From: Symbiodinium natans
Lineage: Eukaryota; Sar; Dinophyceae; Suessiales; Symbiodiniaceae
DNA length: 64,000 nucleotides
Assembly: GCA_905221605.1 (NCBI GenBank)
Contig: CAJNDS010001879.1
Span: 181,791-245,790 of the forward strand
Direction: 5' to 3'
Shown: in pieces, positions 1 to 12,000 of the stretch
Layout of the letters: every line of letters starts with the position of its first letter
Position numbering within the stretch: position 1 is the stretch's first letter
Program-made: the position numbers and the translations under genes
The notes under the pieces: model-generated
Database searches by the model: none
What the model saw: the letters and a program-made list of their open reading frames with translations, nothing else
Told to the model about the DNA's origin: nothing

Positions 1-29
1 CAAGCTGCACCAAAAGGATGACAAGATCA
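1..29 (+). CDS. Kinesin exon 1 (3' part)
   Basis: The window opens inside an exon reading KLHQKDDKI, the stretch that precedes the switch II region of a kinesin motor. A GC donor at 30-31 leaves one base that joins exon 2 to give serine, so the product reads KISSNNNFSKMNLVDLAG across the junction. Confidence 0.72.
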
Positions 30-3000
30 GCCTTTTGGCAGGGTTTAGGGTTTAGGGCTTAGGGCTTAGGGCTTAGGGCTTAGGGCTTAGGGCTTAGGGC
101 TTAGGGCTTAGGGCTTAGGGCTTAGGGCTTAGGGCTTAGGGCTTAGGGCTTAGGGCTTAGGGCTTAGGGTGTCGGTTTTCGGGTTTAGGCGTTTAGGTTT
201 CCCGCTGAGAAGGGCGATTGTGAGGACCCGTATGCCCTCGACCCAAGAGGCCCCTTCCTATCCTACTTTAGACGTTTCAAGCGGAAAGTCTGATGCATAT
301 GAACCGCAGTAGCAATCATCGCGATGTGTTTAGGGTGCAGTGGTTTGGGTCTGGTGTTTAGGGTTTAGTGTTTTGGGTTTAGTATTTAGGGGTTGGTGCG
401 ATGCTGCGTCAGCATGTCTTCGTATAGCAAGGTATGCTTACAAGCATGAAACTCCATTCCCTGAACCCTAAGCCCTAAACCCTAAACCCTAAACCGAAAC
501 CGTAAACCCAAAATCTAAGCGATAAGACGCCCTGAAGCTTTAATCCGCAACACCTTGGCCTCCTGGAGTTGTCTTTTTCCAAGCCACCAAAACTTAGGGT
601 GTAGGGTTTAGGCTTTAGGGTTTAGGGTTTAGGGCTTAGGACCCTAAACCCTATTTTGGTTAGGGTTTCGGATGCTGGGCTTAGGAGCCTGAGGGCCTCC
701 GCTGGCCTCATCAAAGGACGAAAGGAGGGACCCTTGTAAAGGGCCTTAGGGGTAAGTCGGGGCTACTTAGGTCTACAGGGACTGGACAAGGTGTATATAG
801 GTGTTGGACTTTACCCTAAACCCTAAACCCTAAACCCTAAACCCTAAACCCTAAACCCTAAACCCTAAACCCTAAACCCTAAACCCTAAACCCTAAACCC
901 TATACCCTAAATAGGTGTTTATGCAGGGAAGAAGATTCAGCGTCCCTCCTTGGGGGCCCTTATATTGGGGTTTTACGAAACTAGGGGTACCTTATTGAGG
1001 TCCTTGCTCTAAGGGAATCCTACTACTTGGGGGTTCATATTAGGGGGGCCCTCTTTTGTCGTAAACCCTAAACCCACTAAACCCCCCTAAACCCCCTAAA
1101 CCCCCTAAACCCCCTAAACCCCCTAAACCCCCTAAAAACCCTTAACCCCCTAAAAACCCTTAACCCCCTAAACCCTAAACCCCCTAAACCCTAAACCCTA
1201 AACCCTAAACCCTCAACCCTAAACCCTAAACCCTAAACCCTAAACCCTAAACCCTAAACCCTAAACCCTCAACCCTAAACCCTAAACCCTAAACCCTAAA
1301 CCCTAAACCCTAAACCCTAAACCCTAAACCCTAAACCCTAAACCCTAAACCCTAAACCCCAGCCTCAGGTTCCAACAACAACTTCTCGAAGATGAACCTT
1401 GTTGACCTGGCTGGCTCGGAGCGCGCCTCACGCACGGGGGCGCAAGGCGACACGCTGAAGGCGGGCGCTGAAGGGTGCTTGCTACGTAGGGTTTAGGGTT
1501 TAGGGTTTAGGGTTTAGGGTTTAGGGTTTAGGGTTTAGGGTTTAGGGTTTAGGGTTTAGGGTTTAGGGTTCAGGGCAGTTGTGTTCTATAATGTCATCTT
1601 ATGGAGCGGTATCTAACTAGCCTCACAGGAACCTTCAATTAGGACTGAGGGTCGATCTAGTATGTGTTCGTTGGTGGGTCGGGGTGAGCGTTTTGGGTTC
1701 GAAGTGGCCAGTGCCGTAGAGGCGAATCTTGTATAGGCCTTCCGTTTCTATCTACTATGCCTAACTAAAATGTCTCTCTCTCTCTCTCCCTCTCTCTCTA
1801 TCTCTCGCTCTCTCCGTCTTCTCTCTCTTTTTCTTTCTTTTTGTGATCATATGGCCATGGCTTCCCCTATTACCCCCCTCTATACTACCCCCCCCCTAGG
1901 TTCCCCCTAGAATTCAGGCTATTTCGGGAGAAGAAAGACAAATTCATAAGGCTATTTAAGGGGGGAACCTGGGGGGGGGGGTCGTACAGGGGAACCCGGG
2001 AGATTAGGGTTTAGGGTTAAACCCTAACCCTAAACCCTAAACCCTAAACCCTAAACCCTAAACCCTAAACCCTAAACCCTAAACCCTAAACCCTAAACCC
2101 TAAACCCTAAACCCTAAACCCTTTAAGGTTTAGGGCTCACAGTAGGGTTTACGGCTCAGGTTCGTGGATGCCAGGTGGCTTGAGGTATTTCGTTCTGCTC
2201 ACGTTCGAAAGCCTACATCCTAAACTCTACTGGCATTAAACCCCTGCAACCCTTTAACCCTAGAAGCCCAATTAGACCCTACAATCCCCTAACCCACCCT
2301 AAACCCTAAACCCTAAATCCTAAGCCGCACATCCGACATGAAGCCATGCACCCTAACCCTGACCCCTGATCCGGAAGCCCCCAAGCCTTGCAACACCAAA
2401 GGTTTAGGGTTTAGTGTTTAGGGCTCAAGCACACCCCGGGCCCGGAGAGCCTCAACCCTGTTCGGGTTGAGGGTTGAGGGTTGAGGGTTTAGGGTTTCAG
2501 GGTTTAGGGTTTAGGGTTTCAGGGTTTAGGGTTTAGGGTTTCAGGGTTTCAGGGTTTAGGGTTTAGGTCTTTTGTGATCGGCAGAGAGATGCGTCAAACG
2601 TGTCGACTGCAGGCCCTGTCAAGCCCATCAAAACACGACCTTCGATGTTGGCAGTGCTGAGAGCTGCGGGTGTAGGTTTTAGGTCTAGGGCATATGGGGA
2701 TATGCAATAACAAGTGTATGTATACTTATGTATATATATATATATATGTCACATTCTGTAGTGTTTAGTTTCTGGTATCTTTGTCGTCAACATTTCAGTG
2801 CATCATACTATATTACATCGTATCATATCATCATAATAATTGTTTCCTACCATAATGTACTATCTGTATAAGCATATAGGTATATCTCTCTGTATAGATG
2901 TTTATTTGTTTGTTGATGTTTAGGGTTCAGGGTGTTTGTTAAGAAGTGCGGCACAGAAGTTAAAGCCTTTCAGAACTTCAGGGGGAGCGTCGCGCAGAAC

Positions 3001-6000
3001 GGGGCTGAAAGGGCTCAAGGGTTGTCGTCACCCCTTGACCTCCAAGTAACCCTAAACCCTCAACCCCGACTCTGTGTCCTAAAGTCGATAGATGCCCCTA
3101 AACCGGCGGACCTGTCTGACGTAGGGTGCGCCTACCAGCGCAGGAAGGCGCCAACATCAACAAGAGCCTGTCTGCCTTGGGGAATGCGGCTTGGCAGCAC
3201 TGGGAGACTGCACATGGGCACATCTGCCCCCTTGGATTCTGGGGGTTTAGGGTTTAGGGTTTAGGGTTTAGGGTTTAGGGTTTAGGGTTTAGGGTTTAGG
3301 GTTTAGGGTTTAGGGTTTAGGGTTTAGGGTTTCGAAGAGTTTGTGCCGATCCTGTGTAAGCCAGCATGACGTTCGTGCCCGGAGCCGTTCGAGCTGTCGA
3401 GTTTGGCGCCATCGACCCACGAAAGCCATGGGCTGCACAGCCGTGCGTGCCACACACCACCAGCTCAAGGAGGAGGAGGATGATGAAGATAGCTGCCCGC
3501 AGTACACGCAGCACGAGGGACTGAAGGACCCGACTCAAGGGTGTAGGTTGAAAGTTTGTGTGTGTGGGCTTTGAGTCAAAAGGCCTGACCAGCTAAACTA
3601 ATGGGGCTCTCAATATGCCACGTTTGTACACGAAAGATCCCCAGGCTGGAATTCGGTTTAGATGTTTGCACTACGCCCAAAACCCGAAACTCGTAGGTTC
3701 TCGGGGATTAGGCAAAGGGTTTTACGGTTGTCCAGGAGAAGGGGGCCGGATACCTTCGGGGCAGCAGCGACACATCTGTTGGATCTACCTCCACCAGGTT
3801 CTCGGATACACGCGGTCTGGTCCTTTGCTGAAAGTTAGGGTTTATGGACTATCCGCTTTCCTATCACAATTTCCAAGCCCCAAACCCCAAATCCTGAGCC
3901 CGAAGCAAGTTGGTCTAGGCTGAGCTGGTGGTGAACAGCGGGGTCTAAACTGCCTCCAAGGTGATTGACCAGTATGTTCCGGCCCTCTGCTAGCGAGGCC
4001 AAGCATGTTTGGATTTCGTCCGAGGGACGATCTGCAACGTGTAAGCGCTCTATGAACCCTACTTATGGCCGACTTCCTCGCGACCCGCTGAATGTTGTGA
4101 ACCTGCATTGGGACGAGGATTGAGGATCGGCTGAGCATTTGATTGAGATTTTGACATTTCTCCCTTATGGGAGATGGACAAGAGTGTGTACAGCTTGCAT
4201 GTGCACCAGTTTTGCGGCACCTGTACAGGAGAAGGCCGGTGAAATGAAGATGAATTTCTGCATTTGAAGTTAAAACATGGGCTGAGTCAGGGATGGTTTC
4301 ATGCCTAAGCGTTTTTGAGCGCTTGGGTGGCGGGTGGTTCTGCTCATTGCAGAGTGTCTACACGGACACGTGCTCCAATCTGCAAAGGGTTTATAGGCCT
4401 TAGAGTTATGACGCCGTGTTCCGCTGTCGAAACCAGCATGATGTTCGTGCCCGGAGCCGTTCGAGCTGTCGAGTTTGGCGCCATCGACCCACGAAAGCCA
4501 TGGGCTGTACAGCCGTGCGTGCCACACACCACCAGCTCAAGGAGGAGGAGGATGATGAAGATAGCTGCCCGCAGTACACGCATTACAAGGGACTGAAGGA
4601 CCCGACGGGGGGATGTAAGTTTGAAAGTTTGTGTGGGCTTTGAGTCAAAAGGTTCGACCAGCTTAAATTCTTGCCGGCCTACGTCGCTTGCACAAGACAT
4701 AGTATTCCCACACTGGACTCCGGTTTAGAGGCTTGCGCTACGCCCGAAACCCGAAACTCATAGGTTTTCGGGGATTAGGCGTAGGGTTTTGCGGTTGACC
4801 AGGAGAAGGGGTCCTGGTACCTTCGGGGCAGCAGCGACACATCTGTTGGATCCACGTCCACCAGGGCCTCGGATACACGCGGTCTGGTCCTTTGCTGAAA
4901 GTAAGGGTTTATGAGCCGCAAACCCCAAATCCTGAACCCGAAGCCCTTTGTTTGATTTTGACCTGATAGTGAACAGTGGGTCTGAAAAGCCACCAAGGTG
5001 ATAGACCAGCATGTTCCGGCCCTTTGCTAGCGAGGCCAAGCATGTTTGGATTTCGTCCGAGGGACGATCTGCAACGTGTAAGCGCTCTCTGAACCCTTAT
5101 GGCCGATATCCGCGCCCGCTGAATGTTGTGAACCTGCATCGGGACGAGGATTGAGGATCGGCTGAGCATTTGATTGAGATTTTGACATTTCTCCCTTATG
5201 GGAGATGGACAAGAGTGTGTACAGCTTGCCTGTGCACCAGTTTTGCGGCACCTGTACAGGAGAAGGCTGGTGAAATGAAGATGAATCTCTGCATCTGAAG
5301 TTAAAACATAGGGTGAGTCAGGGATGGTCTCATGCCTGAGCGTTTTTGAGCGCTTGGGTGGCCAGTTGGACGGCTGTTCTCTTGAAGAAGCGGGGCTGGG
5401 TTGTGGTTTTTTCATGGAACATGACCGGTGCGTCGGCACGAAAGGCATGGGTGCCAGCGGGGCCATGGGCTGTCGCCGGTGAGACCTGAAGCGTTTGACA
5501 GCTCTCGGGAGATTCCGAGAATCTCTTTGACGCCCTAAGCAAAACAGCTCATTGCATTAAAACCCAAAACCCTGAACTCTCAACCTGGGTTGCACCGTGC
5601 GTGCCAGTTGCTGTGCCGGCGGCTGCAGAGTGTACACAGACACGCACTCTCATCATCTCTGAATCCCCAAACGGTTTAGGGCATTTAGGGCTCAGAGTTT
5701 TGACTTGAACGCTGTGTTCCGAAAGAGCGCAGATCCGCCCTGTCGAAACCAGCATGATGTTCGTGCCCGGAGCCGTTCGAGCTGTCGAGTTTGGCGCCAT
5801 CGACCCACGAAAGCTATGGGCTGTACAGCCGTGCGTGCCGAACACCCCCAGCTCAAGGAGGAGGAGGGTGATGAAGATAGCTGCCCGCAGTACACGCATT
5901 ACAAGGGACTGAAGGACCCGACGTGGGAATGTAAGTTTGAAAGTTTGTGTGGGCTTTGAGTCAAAAGGTTCGGCCAGCTTAAATTCTTGCCGGCCTACGT

Positions 6001-9000
6001 CGCTTGCACAAGACATAATATTCCCACACTGGACTCCGGTTTAGAGGCTTGCGCTACGCCCGAAACCCGAAACTCATAGGTTTTCGGGGATTAGGCGTAG
6101 GGTTTTGCGGTTGTCCAGGAGAAGGGGTCCTGGTACCTTCGGGGCAGCAGCGACACATCTGTTGGATCCACGTCCACCAGGTCCTCGTATACACACGGGC
6201 TGGTCCTTTGCTGAAAGTTAGGGTTTTTTGAACGGTCCGCCAAGCCGCAAACCCCAAATCCTGAACCCGAAGCCCTTTGTTTCATTTTGACCTGATAGTG
6301 AACAGTGGGTCTGAAAAGCCACCAAGGTGATAGACCAGTATGTTCCGGCCCTCTGCTAGCGAGGCCAAGCATGTTTGGATTTCGTCCGAGGGACGATCTG
6401 CAACGTGTAAGCGCTCTCTGAACCCTTATGGCCGATATCCGCACCCGCTGAATGTTGTGAACCTGCATTGGGACGAGGATTGAGGATCGGCTGAGCATTT
6501 GATTGAGATTTTGACATTTCTCCCTTATGGGAGATGGACAAGAGTGTGTACAGCTTGCATGTGCACCAGTTTTGCGGCACCTGTACAGGAGAAGGCCGGT
6601 GAAATGAAGATGAATTTCTGCATCTGAAGTTAAAACATGGGCTGAGTCAGGGATGGTTTCATGCCTGAGCGTTTTTGAGCGCTTTGGTGGCCAGTTGGAC
6701 GGCTGTTCTCTAGAAGAAGCGGGGCTGGGTTGTGGTTTTTTCATGGAACATGACCGGTGCGTCGGCACGAAAGGCATGGGGCAGTGCCAGCGGGGCCATG
6801 GGCTGTCGCCGATAAGACCTGAAGCCTTTGACAGCTCTCGGGAGATTCCGAAAACCCTACCTGCACCCCAAACCCTTTGACGCCCTAAGCAAAACAGCTC
6901 ATTGCATTAAAACCCAAAACCCTGAACTCTCAACCTGGGTTGCCCGGTGCGTACCAGTTGCTGTGCCGGCGGCTGCAGAGTGTACACAGACACGCACTCT
7001 CATCATCTCTGAATCCCCAAACGGTTTAGGGCATTTAGGGCTCAGAGTTTTGACTTGAACGCTGTGTTCCGAAAGAGCGCAGATCCGCCCTGTCGAAACC
7101 AGCATGATGTTCGTGCCCGGAGCCGTTCGAGCTGTCGAGTTTGGCGCCATCGACCCACGAAAGCTATGGGCTGTACAGCCGTGCGTGCCGCACACCCCCA
7201 GCTCAAGGAGGAGGAGGGTGATGAAGATAGCTGCCCGCAGTACACGCATTACAAGGGACTGAAGGACCCGACGGGGGGATGTAAGTTTGAAAGTTTGTGT
7301 GGGCTTTGAGTCAAAAGGTTCGGCCAGCTTAAATTCTTGCCGGCCTACGTCGCTTGCACAAGACATAGTATTCCCACACTGGACTCCGGTTTAGAGGCTT
7401 GCGCTACGCCCGAAACCCGAAACTCATAGGTTTTCGGGGATTAGGCGTAGGGTTTTGCGGTTGTCCAGGAGAAGGGGTCCTGGTACCTTCGGGGCAGCGG
7501 CGACACATCTGTTGGATCCACGTCCACCAGGTCCTCGTATACACACGGGCTGGTCCTTTGCTGAAAGTTAGGGTTTTTTGAACGGTCCGCCAAGCCGCAA
7601 ACCCCAAATCCTGAACCCGAAGCCCGTTGTTTCGTGGTGACCTGATAGTGAACAGCGGGTCTGAAAAGCCACCAAGGTGATAGACCAGTATGTTCCGGCC
7701 CTCTGCTAGCGAGGCCAAGCATGTTTGGATCTCGTCCGAGGGACGATCCGCAACGTGTACACACTCTCTGAACCCTTAATTATGGCCGATCTCCTGGCGA
7801 CCCGCTGAATGTTGAGAACCTTCATTGGCATCAGGACGCAGGATCGTCGCGTGAGCATTTGATTGAGATTTTGGCATTGCTCCCTTATGGGAGATTGACC
7901 CGCTGAATGTTGAGAACCTTCATTGGCATCAGGACGCCGGATCGTCGCTTGAGCATTTGATTGAGATTTTGACATTGCTCCCTTATGGGAGATTGGCAAG
8001 TGTACATACAGCTTGCATGTGCACCAGTTTTGCGGCACCTGTACAGAAGAAAGCCGGTGAAATGAAGAATCTCTGCATTCGAAGTTAAAACATAGGCTGA
8101 GTCAGGATGGCTTCATGCCTGAGCTTTTTGAGCGGTTGGGTGGCGTGGGGCAGGGAAAGGTGTCAGCTAGCGGCCAGTTGGAGAGCTGTTCTTTTGAAGA
8201 AGCGGGGCTTGGTTGTGGTTCTTCTCATTGAATCATTGAGCATGACCGGTGCGTCGGCACGAAAGGCATGGGGCATTGCCAGCGGGGCCATGAGCTGTCG
8301 CCGATAAGACCTGAAGCCTTTGACAGCTCTCGGGAGATTCCGAAAACCCTACCTGCACCCCAAACCCTTTGACGCCCTAAGCAAAACAGCTCATTGCATT
8401 AAAACCAAAACCCTGAACTCTGAACCTGGGTTGCACCGTGCGTGCCAGTTGCTGTGCCGGCGGCTGCAGAGTGTACACAGACACGCACTCTGATCATCTC
8501 TGAATCCCCAAACGGTTTAGGGCATTTAGGGCTCAGAGTTATGCCTTGAACGCTGTGTTCCGAAAGAGAGCAGATCCACCCTGTCGAAGCCAACGTCTGT
8601 TCGTACCCGGAGCCGTTCGAGTTGTCGAGTTTGGCGCCATCGACCCACGAAAGCCATGGGCTGTACAGCCGTGCGTGCCACACACCACCAGCTCAAAGAG
8701 GAGGATGATGAAGAGATACAGTACAGGGAACTCAAGGACCCGACATAGGGGTGTAGGTTAGAAAGTGTGTGTGTGCGGGCTTTGTCTCAAACAGTTCGAC
8801 CAGCTGATATTCTTACTAGCATGCGCTATTTGCACAAGACGTTTTCCCACGCTGGACTCCAGCTTAGATTCTTGCAATACGCTTGAAACCCGAAACTCAT
8901 AGGACTTCTGGTCCCCTGCCTCCTTTAAAGGGTTGTAATGTATGGACCCTTAATTTGTACAGGGTATTTAAGGGGTATATAAGGGGTCCCCGTTTAAGGG

Positions 9001-12000
9001 CCCATACTAAAGGACCATGTAACTATGAGCCCGAAACCGGGAACCCTAATCCCTAAACCCTAGACCCTAAACCCTAAACCCTAAACCTGAAACCCGAAAC
9101 CCTAAACCCTAAACCCTAAACCGAATAGGACTTCAGGGCTTTGTGTTGTTCAGGAGAAGTGGGCCGGCTACCTTCGGGGCAACAGCGACACATCAGTTGA
9201 TTCAGCTACGTCCACCAGGTCCTCGGACACACGCCTCGTCCCTTTGGTCCCTTTGCTGAGGGTTAGGGCTTCGGGTTTAGGATTTAGGGTTTAGAGTTTA
9301 AGGTTTAGGGCAATCACCTTGGATTCCGCCATGTTTCCCAAGCCCTTAACTTCCCCCAGATCCTGAACCCGAAGCCCTTTGTTTTATTTTGACCTGATAG
9401 TGAACAGTGGGTCTGAAAAGCCACCAAGGTGATAGACCAGTATGTTCCGACCCTCCGCTAGCGAGGCCCAGCACGATGCTTCCAGGAGCGAGGAACCCAC
9501 CTGTGGTTTCTTTGTGGTACTTCACTGGAACTTTAGATCCTTACCTTTTTGGGGTTTATTGGGCTTCTTATTAAGGCAGCTAAAAGTTTAATTTATAGCT
9601 ACCCTCCTGAGTGCAGCCAAGGTTTGGTCCTGGAGACATGCTGCAACGTGTAAGCCCTCGATATCTGGTGGTTTCCGAAATTGGGGGATACCTTTTTTGG
9701 GTCCTTATTCCAAGGGAATTCCTACTAGTTTGGGGTCTACTGTAAGGGTCCCCCCCATTTTCGCAAACGCCCCATTTCCTTATGGCCGATCTCCTCGCGA
9801 CCTGCATAGGGAGGATCGATCGAGCATGGTCTTGAGATTTGGACATTGCTCCCTCATGGGAGATGGACAAAGGGTTAGGGTTTAGGGTTTAGGGTTTAGG
9901 GTTAGGGTTTAGGGTTTAGGGTTTAGGGTTTAGGGTTCAGGGTTGAGGGTTTAGGGTTGAGTCTGTACAGCATGCTACCGTGAGCCAGGTCTTTGGCGGC
10001 ACTTGTACAGGAGAAGACCGCTGACATGGATACTTCTGGATCTCTGCAAGCAAACACCACCTGTTGCCTCGAAGAAAGACAGCGATACCGGGTTTCGGGT
10101 TCAGGGTTTAGGGTTCAACACAAGGCACCCCCCCAGGGCTGTAGAAAGACTCTACAAGGGGTACACGGGCTAAGATCGGGTCTTGCTCATGGACGTGTCC
10201 CCAGACCCCTTGGGGCGGATAGACGAAGTAGATCCCGTTGAAGGGTTCCTAAGAATGACCCAGTAGAAGTAGAGGGGTACCCTAATCCCTAAACCCTAAA
10301 CAATAAACCCTAAACCCTAAAGGGTACTATTTGGGGGCTCTACTTTTTTGATCCTCCCAGGGGTCTGGGTCAGTGCGCAGGCCATGGGCTGTCGAAGGCT
10401 TCCAGAGCCAAAGTGTGTCACCGGTTTAGGGTCAAGGTTTGGGGTTTAGGGTTAAGGATTTGGGGTTCAGGGTTAAGGGTTTGGGGTTTGGGGTTTAGGG
10501 TTTAGGGTTCTACACAGTGAAGCTGAGCGGAACTCCCCGCGGAAGGTCACTAGAATCCCTAAAGCCCTAAAGCCCTAAACCCTAAACCCCAAACCCTAAA
10601 CCCTGAACCCTAAACCCTAAACCCTCAACCCTAAACCCTTCATGGGCTCAGCCGAGGTCATCAACACCTTAAGTTCAATGGCAGGCGGCGGCAAGAAGGT
10701 CTTCATACCCTACCGCGGCTTGACGGCGATCTGAGGGTAGGTTCATGGTCCCCTTCTAAAAAAGGGTTTAGGGTTTCGGGTTCAGGGTTCAGGGTTCAGG
10801 GTTTAGGGTTTAGGGTTTAGGGTTTAGGGTTTCATGGTCCCTTAACATGGTCCCTTACCCTCTTTGAAGGATTCTGACCTACTATTTGCTTAAGGACCCC
10901 GAAAAAAATAAAATATTCTGCCTTGTTAAGGGCAACTTAGGGATTACTTCTTTTTTTTTATTCTTTGGGGTTCTGAAACAAAGAGTAGTGATGTATGGGC
11001 CCTTGGGTTGTATAGCGTATATACGAGGTGTAGAAGGGGTCCCTCCCTATTTAAGGGCCCATACTAAGGGACCGTGCAGCTACCCTAAGAAAGGTTGACT
11101 TGTCAGCTAGAGTTTAGGGTCCTAGAGCCTCTGAGCTCGAGGACCTTAGGTGCTTATTTATACAAGGAAGCTACGACCCCAAACCATGAACCTCAACCTT
11201 CAGACCCTGAACCCTAAACCCCAAACCCCAAACCCTAAACCCTAAACCCTACACCCGAAATTCTAAGCCCCAGAGACTACTGAAGCCAACCTCGGGTCTC
11301 TTTGGGACCACGTCTGACGCAGCCTTGGCTGACATGTCGTCAAAGGGGTTGGGGATTGGGGAGGTTTGGGGTTAAGGTTTTAGGGTTTAGGGCTTAGGGT
11401 TTTTAAGGTTTAGGGTTTAGGATATAAGGTTTAGGGCTTAAGGTTTTAGGGTTTAGGGATTCGGGCTTTGTAGTTGGAGCCCAGCGCGCTGCACCCCTCA
11501 GGTCACCCACGACAACTAAAGCCCGAATGAGAGTAGAACTAGGACCCAGAGTCGGCCGTTATTCCCCTGTTTTCGGAGGGTTTAGGGCTACTAGGGCCCA
11601 GGCCTGTATTCCCTTGCGGGCTTTTGGTTTAGGATTGGGGCGCACCCCCCAAGCCCGGCCCACTCTCGCAAGCCCCACACCCTAGAGCCTAAACCCTAAA
11701 CCCTAAACCCTAAACTCTAAACCCTAAACCCTAAACCCCAAACCCTAAACCCCAAACCCCAAACCCTCAACCCTAAACCCCAAACCCTAAACCCCAAACC
11801 CCAAACCCTAAACCTCCCTCCCCCCCCCCTCCCCCAGACCCCGAACGAAAGCACCAGCGGCACCCCGGCGCATTCCGCAAGGAAACTCAAAGCTGACCCG
11901 CGTCCTGCAGGAGAAGGGGTTTGGGTGGGTTTCAAAGGTTTGGGATCATCACTAAACCCTGAACCCTGCACCCTGAACCGTGAACCCTGTACCCTGTACC

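Larger units (their letters stand above)
3331..9480 (+). repeat. Five tandem copies of a 1.1-1.5-kb unit in one intron
   Basis: The marker GTTCGTGCCCGGAGCCGTTC (GTTCGTACCCGGAG in the last copy) recurs at about 3371, 4443, 5759, 7109 and 8599, spacing 1072-1490 bases. A second marker, CTTCGGGGCAGCAGCGACAC with small changes, recurs at about 3757, 4821, 6138, 7488 and 9172. Copies 3 and 4 are almost identical; the first and last are more diverged. Each unit has open frames on both strands (FVPGAVRAVEFGAIDPRKPW; HQLKEEEDDEDSCPQY) that shift between copies, so I see no proven gene. The whole array lies between kinesin exons 3 and 4. Confidence 0.92.

Noticed and set aside
3310-8760. Repeated small genes of 65-185 codons in the tandem units
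   Set aside because: The frames shift between copies, occur on both strands and lack consistent start or splice context. They are better explained as shadows of a non-coding tandem repeat, although one former exon per unit cannot be ruled out.
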